The notes under the pieces were generated by a model, which was not told the DNA's origin, did not search any database, and was given only the letters and a program-made list of their open reading frames with translations. 64,000 nucleotides of DNA from assembly GCF_000233455.1 (NCBI RefSeq), contig NZ_JH376420.1:1362495-1426494 (forward strand), written 5' to 3'. The first letter of the stretch is position 1; every line of letters begins with the position of its first letter. The position numbers and the translations under genes are program-made. Origin of the DNA: [Clostridium] citroniae WAL-17108. Lineage in GTDB: Bacteria > Bacillota > Clostridia > Lachnospirales > Lachnospiraceae. Positions 34,787 to 43,676 of this stretch are shown one piece after another.

Positions 34787-35650
34787 TTAATGTGCCGAAA
34801 AGACGCTCTTTGCAAGGCTTCCCGTTTTGAAAAGCGTAAAGCACAAGAGGACGGTATAGCCCATGCAAGCCCAGATCGCGCCGGAAATGTCGTCGGTCGC
34901 TGCGATTGTTTGTATCAACACCGCATAAATGCCGACACACACCAAGATCAGAAACGCCTGAAAACCAAGCGCAAGCAAAGATTTTAAGTAATTCTGTCCC
35001 ATGCTGCCCCATTCGTGATTTACCATTGTTGCCATCGGGATAGGGGCAACGCTCGTTACAAGATATATTTCAATCATGCGCCCATACACCACAAGCATAA
35101 TGCAGATTGACAGGGCTTTCATGGTAAGCCCTACAAAGAGGGATTGAAACCATAACCCCAAAAGACCGCCCACGCTCATAGCGTCGAGTTTTGCTTCAAT
35201 GTCGGTAATGACGGTGGTAACGTCTATGCTTGTATCGGATATGATAACCCCCGCGCTCTGATTGACGACGCTCTGCGTAACGTCGAAAACTCCCATGACG
35301 ATGTTCCAAGTGTTTGTTACCAGCAGCACCGCAACAAAGGTCTTAAAAATCCATTTGAAGAAAATCCAAGTGTCGAGATCGTGCAGATTGTTTTTTTCAA
35401 TTACAAGCTGGATTAGTTCATAACACATGACAAAGGTAATGATAACGCCCGCAATCGGTACAATGACGTTTTCCGAAAGGCTGCGTATCATGTTGAATAT
35501 GCCCGCGTTCCACCCGGCGGGGGTCGTGCCGACTTGTGTTGCGATTTCTCCAACCTCTGTATTTACGCTGTCAAACAAGCCGGAAAGGTTCGATAAAATC
35601 CCGTCTGTCAAAATGCCGCGAAACCAATCTTCAATCATCTGCCATATCAA
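34787..35650 (-). CDS. VirB6/TrbL-like conjugation membrane protein
   Basis: A 287-aa polytopic protein with about six hydrophobic segments, N-terminal WFRGILTDGI, central LDTWIFFKWIFKTF and C-terminal CFTLFKTGSLAKSVF. TTG start with GGAGGG upstream. Forms part of the inner-membrane channel. Lies just downstream of the (split) Maff2 gene. Confidence 0.88.
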   Translation of the reverse strand: MIWQMIEDWFRGILTDGILSNLSGLFDSVNTEVGEIATQVGTTPAGWNAGIFNMIRSLSENVIVPIAGVIITFVMCYELIQLVIEKNNLHDLDTWIFFKWIFKTFVAVLLVTNTWNIVMGVFDVTQSVVNQSAGVIISDTSIDVTTVITDIEAKLDAMSVGGLLGLWFQSLFVGLTMKALSICIMLVVYGRMIEIYLVTSVAPIPMATMVNHEWGSMGQNYLKSLLALGFQAFLILVCVGIYAVLIQTIAATDDISGAIWACMGYTVLLCFTLFKTGSLAKSVFSAH

Positions 35651-35666
35651 AAGTTAATCCCTCCTT

Positions 35667-35699
35667 TCCCGCGCCCTCCCGTTTCCGAGAGGGCGCGGC
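35667..35699. repeat. GC-rich hairpin between VirB6-like and Maff2 genes
   Basis: CGCGCCCTC pairs with GAGGGCGCG. No T tract, so possibly an mRNA processing or stability element inside the operon. Confidence 0.5.
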
Positions 35700-35720
35700 G
35701 GGTGGTATTTGTTTTAGGCA

Positions 35721-35813
35721 TTATCCAAAAAGTTGAGAAAGCAGGGGAACAAGGGTGCCGCCGATCAAAGCGACGCCGCCGCCCGCCATGAGCTGCTTCA
35801 TGCCCTGGCTCTT
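35721..35813 (-). pseudogene. Maff2-type gene, 3' part
   Basis: Encodes KSQGMKQLMAGGGVALIGG and then TLVPLLSQLFG before TAA. Joined to the 5' part at 43652-43776 through core AA it gives a 71-aa two-helix membrane protein of the Maff2 family, normally placed between VirD4 and VirB6 as here. Confidence 0.9.
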
Positions 35814-35837
35814 TGCTTATGTGTGATAAAGAAGTAA
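35795..35837. other. attL of IME1
   Basis: Maff2 3' sequence, core TT (plus strand) at 35812-35813, then element half-site TGCTTATGTGTGATAAAGAA. Confidence 0.85.
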
Positions 35838-35901
35838 TAGAAGTGTAAAAAATTTTGCCGTTCCTATCCGGCACATGAGGTATGTCGGATAGGTCGGGCG
35901 G

Positions 35902-37527
35902 TTAGGTGTCGGGCAGTTCTACCTTGCCGACAAAAGAATAATAGATTTCGATTTCCTGTCTGCGTAACTTGCCCCGGCGTTTCCCGTCAAGGGCAACGCT
36001 TTCATGGACAACGATTTTCTCCACAAACTCCCGCAGCAGAGTAGGGGTAAGTTCTTCAATGGTAGTGTGCCTGCGTACCACATTCATAAACTTTTCAGCG
36101 TTTGCGGTGGCTTCCTGCGCTTTGGAAAGTTCTTCCCGCAGTCTGGCGGCACGTTCTTTCAGTTCTTTCTGCTCGGCTTCATAGTCTGCCGACAGCTCTG
36201 TGAAACGCTCGTCCGATATGCGCCCGGTTACGCTGTCCTCATACAGCCGCTTGAAGATAGCAGATAACTCGGCTATGCGTTTCTCGGCGGCTTCCAGCTC
36301 CTTTTTCTTGGCGGCGTTCCTGCGTCTGTCCCCGTCCTCATTCTGCTCGATTAAAAGCTTCATAAACCGGGCTTCATGCTTTGCCGCATAGCTGGTAACT
36401 TTCCGCAGATTGGAGAGTACGCCAGCGGTCAAGAGGTCAGTGCGGATAAAGTGCGCTGTGCAGTCGGCGGTGCGTTTCTTGTAGCTTCCGCAGATATAAC
36501 AGTCCTGCTTGCGCTTGTCCGTCTGGTATCGCTGCTGGTACATGACGCTGCCGCAGTCGGCACAAAAGAGTATGCCGGAGAACAAGCCCACTTCGTCATA
36601 ACGGTTGGGGCGTTTGCGCTGCTTGCGTAACTCCTGCACCCGTTCCCACGTTTCCCGGTCAATGATAGGCTCATGGTGGTTCTCAAAAACCGCCTGCTTT
36701 TCCGGGGGATTTTCTATGCTGTGTTTCAGCTTGTAGGACGGCTTCTCGGTCTTAAAGTTTACCAGACAGCCCGTATATTCCCGGTTTTCCAGCAGATGAA
36801 CCACGGTATTGGTCGCCCACTTGCACTCATAGCCGGGGTGGTAGCGGCGGGTGCTGCCCGTCCTGCGGTATTCCAGCGTCCCCGGCGTGGGGATTTGCTG
36901 CTCGGTCAGCATACGGGCTATCTTGGTCGGACCGTTCCCGGCAAGGCAAAGGCTGTAAATCTGCCGTACCACCGGGGCGGCTTCCTCGTCAATGATAAAG
37001 TTTTCGTCCTCGTCCATGAGGTAGCCATAGACGGGCTTGCTTGTGATGGGCTTTCCGCTCATGCCCTTAGAGCGTTTTACTGCCTTGATTTTCTTGCTCG
37101 TATCTCTCACCAGCCATTCGTTAAAAATGTTCCGCAGCGGGGCAAAATCATTTTCCCCCTGTGCGCTGTCCACTCCGTCATTGATAGCGATGAAGCGGAC
37201 ACCTTTCTGTGGGAAAATCATTTCTGTGTACATTCCCACCTGTAAGTAGTTTCGCCCTAACCTCGACATATCCTTGACGATAACTGTCCCGACTTTCCCT
37301 GCTTCAATGTCTGCAAGCATGGCTTGAAATCCGGGTCTTTGAAAGTTCGCACCGGAATAACCGTCGTCGGTGTACCAGCGCAGATTAGAAAATCCATTCT
37401 GTTTGGCATAGGTTTCCAAAATCCTCTTTTGGTTGGAAATGGAATTGCTCTCGCCTTGCAGCTCGTCCTCATGGGACAGTCTTGGGTAAAGGGCGGTAAT
37501 GAGTTGCTGGGTGGTCTGTCTTAACAT
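35902..37527 (-). CDS. IME1 large serine recombinase (TnpX-like)
   Basis: A 541-aa protein. Catalytic Ser in LYPRLSHED (about residue 17), VKDMSRLGRN (about 84), recombinase domain at about 165-280, zinc ribbon CADCGSVM and a CYICGSY knuckle at about 342-375, coiled coil at about 410-490. Close in plan to the IME2 recombinase (shared NSISNQK and EIYYSFVG-like ends). The stop lies 88 bases from attL, so it is the enzyme for this element. Confidence 0.92.
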   Translation of the reverse strand: MLRQTTQQLITALYPRLSHEDELQGESNSISNQKRILETYAKQNGFSNLRWYTDDGYSGANFQRPGFQAMLADIEAGKVGTVIVKDMSRLGRNYLQVGMYTEMIFPQKGVRFIAINDGVDSAQGENDFAPLRNIFNEWLVRDTSKKIKAVKRSKGMSGKPITSKPVYGYLMDEDENFIIDEEAAPVVRQIYSLCLAGNGPTKIARMLTEQQIPTPGTLEYRRTGSTRRYHPGYECKWATNTVVHLLENREYTGCLVNFKTEKPSYKLKHSIENPPEKQAVFENHHEPIIDRETWERVQELRKQRKRPNRYDEVGLFSGILFCADCGSVMYQQRYQTDKRKQDCYICGSYKKRTADCTAHFIRTDLLTAGVLSNLRKVTSYAAKHEARFMKLLIEQNEDGDRRRNAAKKKELEAAEKRIAELSAIFKRLYEDSVTGRISDERFTELSADYEAEQKELKERAARLREELSKAQEATANAEKFMNVVRRHTTIEELTPTLLREFVEKIVVHESVALDGKRRGKLRRQEIEIYYSFVGKVELPDT

Positions 37528-37654
37528 AAATTCCTCCGTTTCCGACAGCCAGCCCCACTATTCCGTACCTTGATTGTACCACATGGGGCGGCTGTCTGTA
37601 TAGCGGCAAAAGCGTCAAATCTGCTTCTTTACGGTCGGTAAAAATGACGGTTTT

Positions 37655-37849
37655 TCAATCAGGCTTATCACAGGTCAAATATCCGGCGGCGGCTTCTGCT
37701 TCCAGCACTTTCATCATCTTGTCAGCGGCGGTGTCGGTCGCCCCCTCCTTGAAAAAGCCAGACACCACAAGGATTGTGTTGCCTATCCTCGTTTCGGTCA
37801 CGCAGTCCGGGCGGCGGGCAGGGCGTTTGTTTCTCTGGGTGTCGGTCAT
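37655..37849 (-). CDS. tnpW: TnpW-like small protein
   Basis: A 64-aa protein with TRIGNTILVVSGFFKEGATD and a C-terminal helix (AADKMMKVLEAE). Same type as IME2's protein at 45212. ATG at 37849 has GGAAAGGAG upstream and overlaps the DnaC-like stop. Function unknown; known from Tn4451-type transposons. Confidence 0.72.
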   Translation of the reverse strand: MTDTQRNKRPARRPDCVTETRIGNTILVVSGFFKEGATDTAADKMMKVLEAEAAAGYLTCDKPD

Positions 37850-38700
37850 AGGCAAATCTCCTTTCCGGCAAGCAGCCGTTTCAGCTGTTCCATTTTTCCC
37901 TGTGCGGCGGCTTTCCTCAAATTCTCCCCGGTAAAGCAGAGAGGGGAACACATTTCAAGCAGGCGGTCATAAATCCGGGCGTGGGCGGTGTCCTCCGGGT
38001 GCTGCAATTCCTCCAGCGTGAGGTTGGTCGTCACAATCAGCGGCTTCCTGCTCCGGTAGCGGCTGTCAATCACATTGTAGACCTGTTCCAGACCGTATTC
38101 TGTGCCACGCTCCATTCCAAAATCGTCAATGATGAGCAGGGGGAAGCTGCAAAGGCGGGAAATATATTCGTTCCTGCCCGCAAAGCTGGCGGCAAGGTCG
38201 TTTAATATTGCTGCAAAGTTTGTCATGCACACCGGGACTTCCTGCTCCATGAGGGCGTTTGCAATACACCCGGCAAAATAGCTTTTCCCAGTGCCTACCC
38301 TGCCCCACAAGAGCAGCCCGTAGTTCCCGTCCTTTATCTGTTCCCAGCGTGCCACATATCCGGCGGCGTTCTTCATCTGCGGGCAGCTGCCGTTATCGTT
38401 GGCAAATGTCCAGTCCTGCATGGTCTTGTCTGTAAAGCCCTGCCGTTTCAGCCGTTCCACCGTTTCAAGGTGGCTGCGCCGCTTCTCGGCGGCTTCCCGT
38501 TCCTTACGGGCTGCCCGCTGGCAGTCGCACTCTGACGGGTGGCGGTCACGCCCGAAAAAGGTCTTGCCCTCCGGGAAATAGGCTTCTTTGGGTTTCCGGC
38601 ATTTGCCGCAGTATAAAAGCCCGTCCTCCCCGGTGTAATCCTCCGGCTCGGCTGTGGTGTCGGTCATAGGCAGTATGGTGTTGTGGATTGTATCGGTCAT
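37846..38700 (-). CDS. DnaC/IstB-like helicase-loader ATPase
   Basis: A 284-aa AAA+ ATPase. N-terminal zinc knuckle CGKCRKPKE...CDCQ (about 33-65), Walker A LLWGRVGTGKSYFAGCIA (about 153), Walker B LLIIDDFGME (about 212). Starts at an ATGA overlap with the replication initiator, so the two work as an initiator-loader pair. Counterpart in IME2 at 45450. Confidence 0.88.
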   Translation of the reverse strand: MTDTIHNTILPMTDTTAEPEDYTGEDGLLYCGKCRKPKEAYFPEGKTFFGRDRHPSECDCQRAARKEREAAEKRRSHLETVERLKRQGFTDKTMQDWTFANDNGSCPQMKNAAGYVARWEQIKDGNYGLLLWGRVGTGKSYFAGCIANALMEQEVPVCMTNFAAILNDLAASFAGRNEYISRLCSFPLLIIDDFGMERGTEYGLEQVYNVIDSRYRSRKPLIVTTNLTLEELQHPEDTAHARIYDRLLEMCSPLCFTGENLRKAAAQGKMEQLKRLLAGKEICL

Positions 38701-39458
38701 AGGCTTTCTCCCTCCTTGAATGAATAGTCCGGTATGCCTTTCTTTGGCTTCTCTTTGGCAGCGTCCTCCTGCGCCCACTTGTAAATGGTGGCTGCATGGC
38801 TCTGGTACTGCTTCCCGGTGGAAGCGATGTGGCAGGAAAGGCGGTCAAGGTAATACTCCCACTTGCCGGGGAAGTCCTGTTCCAGCTCCAAAAGTTCTGT
38901 GTCAGAAAGAAATACATTTTTATATCTGCCATAAGCGGCGGGGGGCTGCCCCTCACTCGCTCCTTTTGTTTGGCTCTCTATTAGGTTGTTTATATTAGTT
39001 TGGTTAGGGGACGGTTTTCCGACCGTCATAAGGTCAGTTTTCCGGCTGTCAGTTGGTCGGTTTCCCGCCCTTATGAGGGGCGGTTTTCCGTCCGTCAGTT
39101 GGTCGGAAAACTGTACCACTGGGATAGGCGGCACTTTCACATACAGACGGTTGGCGGCAGAAAAGCCCGTCCGTCTGCGTTCCAGCAGCCCGGCAGCGTC
39201 CAGTTCGTTCAGTGCGCCCTTTATGGTGGTGCAGCCTTTATCCAGCATTTCCGCTATCTCTGCTATGGGGTAGACAATGTATGTCCGTCCCTCGCTGTCC
39301 TGCCAGCCGTTCTTCTGCGAAAGGGTGGAACGGTCTAACAGCAGCGCATATAACTCTCTTGCGGTGTGGGATAGGTCTGTTTCCAGCAGGAAACGGGGGT
39401 AAGGCAGGTAAGCGGGCAGCTCCGTTCCTGCGGTCATATAATCAGCGATAGGGTTCAC
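38697..39458 (-). CDS. Replication initiator (RepA_N-like N-terminus)
   Basis: A 253-aa protein. N-terminal winged helix like RepA_N initiators (LPYPRFLLETDLSHTARELY and IAEIAEMLDKGCTTIKGAL, about 18-95), central repeat region, and a C-terminal module (AYGRYKNVFLSDTELLEL to KQYQSHAATIYKWAQED, about 180-245) shared with the IME2 initiator. Likely starts replication of the excised circle. Confidence 0.82.
   Translation of the reverse strand: MNPIADYMTAGTELPAYLPYPRFLLETDLSHTARELYALLLDRSTLSQKNGWQDSEGRTYIVYPIAEIAEMLDKGCTTIKGALNELDAAGLLERRRTGFSAANRLYVKVPPIPVVQFSDQLTDGKPPLIRAGNRPTDSRKTDLMTVGKPSPNQTNINNLIESQTKGASEGQPPAAYGRYKNVFLSDTELLELEQDFPGKWEYYLDRLSCHIASTGKQYQSHAATIYKWAQEDAAKEKPKKGIPDYSFKEGESL
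39013..39106. repeat. Iteron-like direct repeats inside the IME1 rep gene
   Basis: GGTTTTCCGACCGTCA (39013), AGTTTTCCGGCTGTCAGTTG plus GTCGG (39036-39060) and GGTTTTCCGTCCGTCAGTTG plus GTCGG (39082-39106). RepA_N origins are known to lie inside rep, so this is a candidate replication origin. Confidence 0.6.
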
Positions 39459-39567
39459 CTCCTTGTGGTGTCTGTCTGTGGGTTCTGTTACGCTTTTAGG
39501 GGGCGTTTTTAAGGGAAAAGGATAAATGTATCACGCACCCTTTGACACCCTCCAAAAAAGCCTTGAT

Positions 39568-39954
39568 TTATGCGGGTTTGAAATGCCCTAAAGCGTGACA
39601 TTTCTCCCTTTGTTTCCGCTTCCGTTTGGCGGCGTTTATCCGCTTCATGCGTCCGGCGCAGTCCGGGCAGTATTTCCCCCGGTTGGATTTTGGGAAGAAG
39701 AACGCCCCGCAGACAGCGCAGCGTTTCCGGCTTCCCCGGCGCAAGAGGGCGGCTTCCAGTGCTTCATCAAGGGGCAGGACAGCGGCGGTAAACCAGCGGC
39801 AGAGCAGCGAATAGCTGATACTCTGTACACACACGCAAGGCTCGCCGTCCTCCAACAGCAGGCAGTTCCCGCTGTCATAGTTGCAGCACTCATGCACAAG
39901 GCGGCGGGCTGCCCGGTACTGGCGGTAGTCCATGCGGGGGATATTACCGTTCAT
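39568..39954 (-). CDS. Cysteine-rich VLP-type protein
   Basis: A 128-aa protein with CVCVQSISYSLLCRWF and CAVCGAFFFPKS...CPDC, then a Lys/Arg-rich tail. Close relative of the IME2 protein at 47173, including the KRKQREKCHALG tail. ATG at 39954 has AAAGGAG upstream and overlaps the relaxase stop. Function unknown. Confidence 0.82.
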   Translation of the reverse strand: MNGNIPRMDYRQYRAARRLVHECCNYDSGNCLLLEDGEPCVCVQSISYSLLCRWFTAAVLPLDEALEAALLRRGSRKRCAVCGAFFFPKSNRGKYCPDCAGRMKRINAAKRKRKQREKCHALGHFKPA

Positions 39955-41569
39955 GGCTCTGCTCCTTTCTGCGCTGCGGCTCGCTCCGGCGTAAAATCTG
40001 GTCGATATTGCCCTTGACAGTCTGCAAGCGGCGGTACTCCTCCCGTTTTGCCCGGTAATCGTTGTAGCCGCTGTTTTTCTCTTTGATAAGGCTTTCAATC
40101 TCTGCTTGCAGGGATTTATAGCTCGGCAGCTTGGAAATGCCGTTCTCCCTGAAATAGCGGGCGGCTGCGTCTGCTATGATAAAGTCACTTTCATGCTTCT
40201 GACGGTAGGCTGCTTTTGCTTTGGCGTTTTTCTGCTGTTTCAGCCCGTCCCGGACAGGGCGGGTCTTGGAATAGGCAAGCACCTGCCGTTGCAGCTCCTT
40301 TTTCCCGTTCAGCGTCTTTTCCACCTGCTTCAACCACGCAAGGCTTTCCTGCATGGCGGCATAGGCGGCAGAACAGGCTTCGTCCAGTTCCTCCGGGGAG
40401 GAAAAGCCGTACTGCTGATAGGCGGTAACGGTAGCTGCCATTTGCTTTAGGTTGTGCTTTGCCGCCCAGCGGTCATAGCCCACGCCCTTGCCCTCGGCTC
40501 GCTTGGCTTCCCGGTCAACCATGCGCTGCAAGGTGTTGTCTGCCGGGGTGGTTTTTGCAGCTTTTTCCCCTTGTAACGGCTTTTTAACTGCGGCAGGGTA
40601 TTCGGGTATGGCTTTGGTCTGTTCGGCAGCTCTGTGGGCGTTCTGCGTGAGCAGGGCAAGGACAGCAGCCTTGTCAAAATCGTCCCCCAGCTTTCGGGCT
40701 GTGATAGGCTTTGTCCTGTCCGGCGTGAGGTAGGAAAGCCGCCCCCGGCTCTCCTTGACGGTCACACCCTCCCGCAGCAAAAGGGAAGAAAACTCGTCAA
40801 AGCTGCCAGCTTGGGAAAGTGCCTGCCGTATCGTCCGGCGCAGCTTCGCCTTGTCCGTTTCAAACTTGGTGGGCTTGGTCGGCTGTCCGGCGGCTTCTCT
40901 GGCGGCGTTCTCTTTGTCAAGGGCAAGCTGCCCTTTCTTTGCCGCCCAGTATTCCCGTTCGGTTATCCGTTCCTTGCTGCCGTTCAAGAGGTCGATTTGG
41001 TAAAGCCCCTCCCGGTGGCACATTTCCATGACTTCGCTCTTGAAATATTCCATAGCGGCGTTGGTGCAGCGGTGCTTGCAGCCCTCCAGCGTGTCGGCTG
41101 GTCTGTCCATGTAGGGCAGAAGCGGGACTTCGTAAATCCGCAGGGAGTTGATGACGATATGCACATGGATATTCCCGCTGTGGTTATGCCCGTCCGGGTG
41201 GGTGCAGATTAGGGCTTGGTGTCCGGGGAAATGCTCCTTGCAGAACTGCTCGCCCAGCTCCTGCGCCCGGTCTACGGTCAAGCCGTTGTCTGTCCCGTCC
41301 CGTGGGTCAAAGCTGATGATATAGTGGTGGCTTTTCACATCTTCCCGTTTTTGGTTTTTCTCATAGCGGAGATTGGCTCGCATACAGGCAACAGCGAAAT
41401 CCTCGCCCCCGCAGTTGAGGGAAGAAATGCGGTAATCCTCCCTCGGTATCAGCCGCCCGTTTTCATCAAGGGTGGCTTTCATGGTAAACTCGTCATGCTC
41501 AAATGTGAGATAGGCTTCCGCTGCGCCATAGTCGGCGTTTTTAGAGCTGATATGTTTGAATGTTGCCAA
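39944..41569 (-). CDS. IME1 relaxase (MobP/VirD2-like)
   Basis: A 541-aa relaxase. N-terminal ATFKHISSKNADYGAAEAYL with a candidate nucleophile Tyr, motif III HNHSGNIHVHIVINS at about residues 126-140, long helical C-terminus. TTG at 41569 is the likely start (ATFKHISSKN is the usual N-terminus); it overlaps mobC by 29 bases. It nicks the element's oriT for transfer through a helper channel. Confidence 0.88.
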   Translation of the reverse strand: MATFKHISSKNADYGAAEAYLTFEHDEFTMKATLDENGRLIPREDYRISSLNCGGEDFAVACMRANLRYEKNQKREDVKSHHYIISFDPRDGTDNGLTVDRAQELGEQFCKEHFPGHQALICTHPDGHNHSGNIHVHIVINSLRIYEVPLLPYMDRPADTLEGCKHRCTNAAMEYFKSEVMEMCHREGLYQIDLLNGSKERITEREYWAAKKGQLALDKENAAREAAGQPTKPTKFETDKAKLRRTIRQALSQAGSFDEFSSLLLREGVTVKESRGRLSYLTPDRTKPITARKLGDDFDKAAVLALLTQNAHRAAEQTKAIPEYPAAVKKPLQGEKAAKTTPADNTLQRMVDREAKRAEGKGVGYDRWAAKHNLKQMAATVTAYQQYGFSSPEELDEACSAAYAAMQESLAWLKQVEKTLNGKKELQRQVLAYSKTRPVRDGLKQQKNAKAKAAYRQKHESDFIIADAAARYFRENGISKLPSYKSLQAEIESLIKEKNSGYNDYRAKREEYRRLQTVKGNIDQILRRSEPQRRKEQSHER

Positions 41570-41936
41570 CAGCGTCACCCACTTTCTGCAAGACTTCAAA
41601 CTTTAGGGCAGCAAGGTCGGAAACCGCCGCCCGTACCTCCCCGGCAAGCTGCGGATAGGGACTGTGCCACTCGTTCAGCGTCCGGGCTATCTGGTTTAAG
41701 TTGCCGCCGATCCTCCCGTATTCGGCGGTCAGCTTCCCGACAGCGGCAAGCAGCTCGTCATTGATGGGGGAAACGGTTATGATGGGGCGTATGGCTGCCC
41801 CGGTTATGGCTTGCCGGATAAACTCGGCTTGGCTCATGTGGTAAGCAGAAAGCCGCTGGGCAAACTCGGCGTATTCTTCCTCGGTCATGCGTGTTTTGAC
41901 TACCCGGCTGCGGTGCGGCGTGTTGTATCGTTTCAT
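41541..41936 (-). CDS. mobC: IME1 MobC-type accessory protein
   Basis: A 131-aa protein with N-terminal ribbon-helix-helix (RVVKTRMTEEEYAEFAQRL) and RIGGNLNQIARTLNEW, the MobC signature. ATG at 41936 has AAAGGAGG upstream. Binds the oriT just upstream. Confidence 0.88.
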   Translation of the reverse strand: MKRYNTPHRSRVVKTRMTEEEYAEFAQRLSAYHMSQAEFIRQAITGAAIRPIITVSPINDELLAAVGKLTAEYGRIGGNLNQIARTLNEWHSPYPQLAGEVRAAVSDLAALKFEVLQKVGDAVGNIQTYQL

Positions 41937-42067
41937 AGGTGGTTGACCTCCTTTCTGTGCGTGGTGTCCTCTCACTAATAGGAGAAAAACAGGGTGTGAA
42001 GCGGAACTGTTTTTGAAAAATCCGAAAAATATTTTGAGGGGTTTTTCAGCGGCGCAAGCCGCATAAG

Positions 42068-42154
42068 CAGGGTTTGGGGAAGGCACTCCCCAACAAGATT
42101 CCCGCAGGGGCAAAATGAGCGATAAGCGAATTTTGGCACCTCGGTAGAATCTTG
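42068..42154 (-). other. Candidate IME1 oriT
   Basis: On the minus strand CTTGTTGGGG...CCCCAAACCC matches the ICE oriT form CTTGTTGGG...CCCAAACCC, at the same place relative to mobC. Inverted repeats CAAGATTC / GAATCTTG and GCAAAAT / ATTTTGG flank it. The rest of 42155-42563 has no gene. Confidence 0.55.
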
Positions 42155-42563
42155 CTCTAAGAAACTGCCGGCCTGCCGTTCACTTGCTACTGCCACTTTT
42201 TCAGAAAATCTATAACCAGCTTTTTTTATAAAAGGCTGCGGGCTGGCGTTTTTCCCTTACTCCCTACAAACCACAAAAGAGCAGAATGGACGGACTTTCC
42301 GGCAAGAACTTTTCCGGCGGCTCGGTCTTTCCCGACAATAAGGCGTTTCGGAAGCTGCGTTTTGCCCGCTGTCTGAAAAAAATGGCAGCCTTTTTTGGTT
42401 TCACTGTCTAATACGGAACTTTTGGAAATTTGCCAAAAATGGACGCAAAAAAAGCAGCAAATCTTTTTCGGATTTACTGCTTCATGTGCCGCTGCGGTGC
42501 GGCGGGATGGATATTCAGTTGAAATAAAAGAGGATGGTGGTACTTTAGTCTATCGACTCTTTA

Positions 42564-43052
42564 CTAACTATTAGGTAATCTTGAAAGATTTTCCTTGAAT
42601 TTATCTAAAGAATGTTCATTGTTTCCCGCAAAAATAAGTGGAATTGTATATTCATATGATATGCCATTTTCATAGTCCGATAATTGTATTTTTATAGTAT
42701 CATCCCTCTCATCTTTAGGTGCTATATATATGAATGAATTTTTATTTATATCAGATATTTTCCCTTTTTCAGAAGAAACAGTATAACCCCAGTCTGTTAA
42801 ATTTGTCTTTATTGTAACTTCTGTTTCTGTTTCTTTTCTAGTCTGCAATGCTGTTTTATCGATTTGGATATCAAAAGGAGTCGAACCTAACAATTCACTG
42901 TTTATATTTACAAGTTCTTCTCCATTTGTTTTAGAAATATTAGATTCATCTTCATAATTTTGTTGAGATTCATCTTTTGGTGTTTCTCTGTTACATCCTA
43001 ATAAAAAGCATAAAATAATTAGTACTAATACAGAAAGTTGTTTTTTTTGCAT
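42564..43052 (-). CDS. Predicted lipoprotein, unknown function
   Basis: A 162-aa protein with signal and lipobox CFLLGC (Cys about residue 20), then a Ser/Asp/Glu-rich linker and an Ig-like-looking beta-rich domain (TVSSEKGKISDINKNSF). Low GC relative to neighbours suggests a separate origin. Cargo of IME1. Confidence 0.75.
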   Translation of the reverse strand: MQKKQLSVLVLIILCFLLGCNRETPKDESQQNYEDESNISKTNGEELVNINSELLGSTPFDIQIDKTALQTRKETETEVTIKTNLTDWGYTVSSEKGKISDINKNSFIYIAPKDERDDTIKIQLSDYENGISYEYTIPLIFAGNNEHSLDKFKENLSRLPNS

Positions 43053-43077
43053 TTATTTCTCCTTTCATATTATCAAA

Positions 43078-43136
43078 GAAAGCACTGAGAGTACTTTCAA
43101 GAAATTATGAAATATTCTCAATGCTTTCTATTTTTT
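43078..43136. terminator. Hairpin between the two IME1 secreted-protein genes
   Basis: GAAAGCACTGAGA pairs with TCTCAATGCTTTC, with T-rich flanks on both strands. Confidence 0.6.
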
Positions 43137-43166
43137 GATTATAAACTTGCCGGTAATGATACTATG

Positions 43167-43472
43167 TTAATTTATCTCTTTCGCGTAACCTTTGTTGCAA
43201 TATACACATGCACCATTCACCCATTTGTGAGACATTTCAATCGTCTCAACTTCATAAATGCTTACTTCTCCACAAATTAAACATTGTTTGTAATTATATA
43301 CATGACGTGTCGCACATTTATCCCAGTCATCATATATACCAGGCATTTCATCTTCATATCCATAGTACTGGGGAGAACCCCAACTATGAGTATGAGCGGC
43401 AAATACAGTCATTGGAGCAGCTACAATTCCAGCTACTACTGAAAGTGCTAAAATAGATTTTCTTAAATTTAT
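43167..43472 (-). CDS. Small secreted Cys-rich protein, start codon apparently ATA
   Basis: A 101-residue frame with a clear signal peptide (KSILALSVVAGIVAA...VFAA) then a mature part with CLICGE and CVYCNKG, a likely zinc or disulfide domain. Behind GGGAGG the codon in start position (43472) is ATA; the first ATG (at 43412) would remove most of the signal. Either a rare start, or an ATG-to-ATA mutation. Low GC, like the lipoprotein next to it. Confidence 0.55.
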   Translation of the reverse strand: MNLRKSILALSVVAGIVAAPMTVFAAHTHSWGSPQYYGYEDEMPGIYDDWDKCATRHVYNYKQCLICGEVSIYEVETIEMSHKWVNGACVYCNKGYAKEIN

Positions 43473-43628
43473 AAGTTCCTCCCTTTCCTTAAAAATACAT
43501 AGCTCTTTGTTACATTGTCATTTTAACATAATAATTGGTAAAATGCAATAATTTATTTTCTATTTACGAGAAAATACTGTGCATATTATCTTATTTAGGA
43601 ATAGTTAAGGCGGCTACCTAAATCTTTT

Positions 43629-43676
43629 TATTACTTTACCGCACATGAGCATTTGCGCCCGGATTGTCGTTGCCGT
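43629..43676. other. attR of IME1
   Basis: Element half-site TTATTACTTTACCGCACATG then AGCA, core TT at 43652-43653, then Maff2 5' sequence. Confidence 0.85.

Larger units (their letters stand above)
35812..43653. mobile_element. IME1: mobilizable serine-recombinase element in the Maff2 gene (about 7.84 kb)
   Basis: Core AA at 35812-35813 and 43652-43653, within GCAAA at both ends. Joined inside ends form an attP with 24-base arms matching at 19 of 24 positions. Carries recombinase, TnpW-like, DnaC-like, replication initiator, Cys-rich protein, relaxase, MobC, oriT and two secreted-protein genes. No secretion genes, so it must use the channel of a helper. Confidence 0.92.

Noticed and set aside
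3606..43653. Element 1 and IME1 having nearly the same length (7837 and 7840 bp), suggesting the same element
   Set aside because: They share no gene content beyond a serine recombinase; coincidence.
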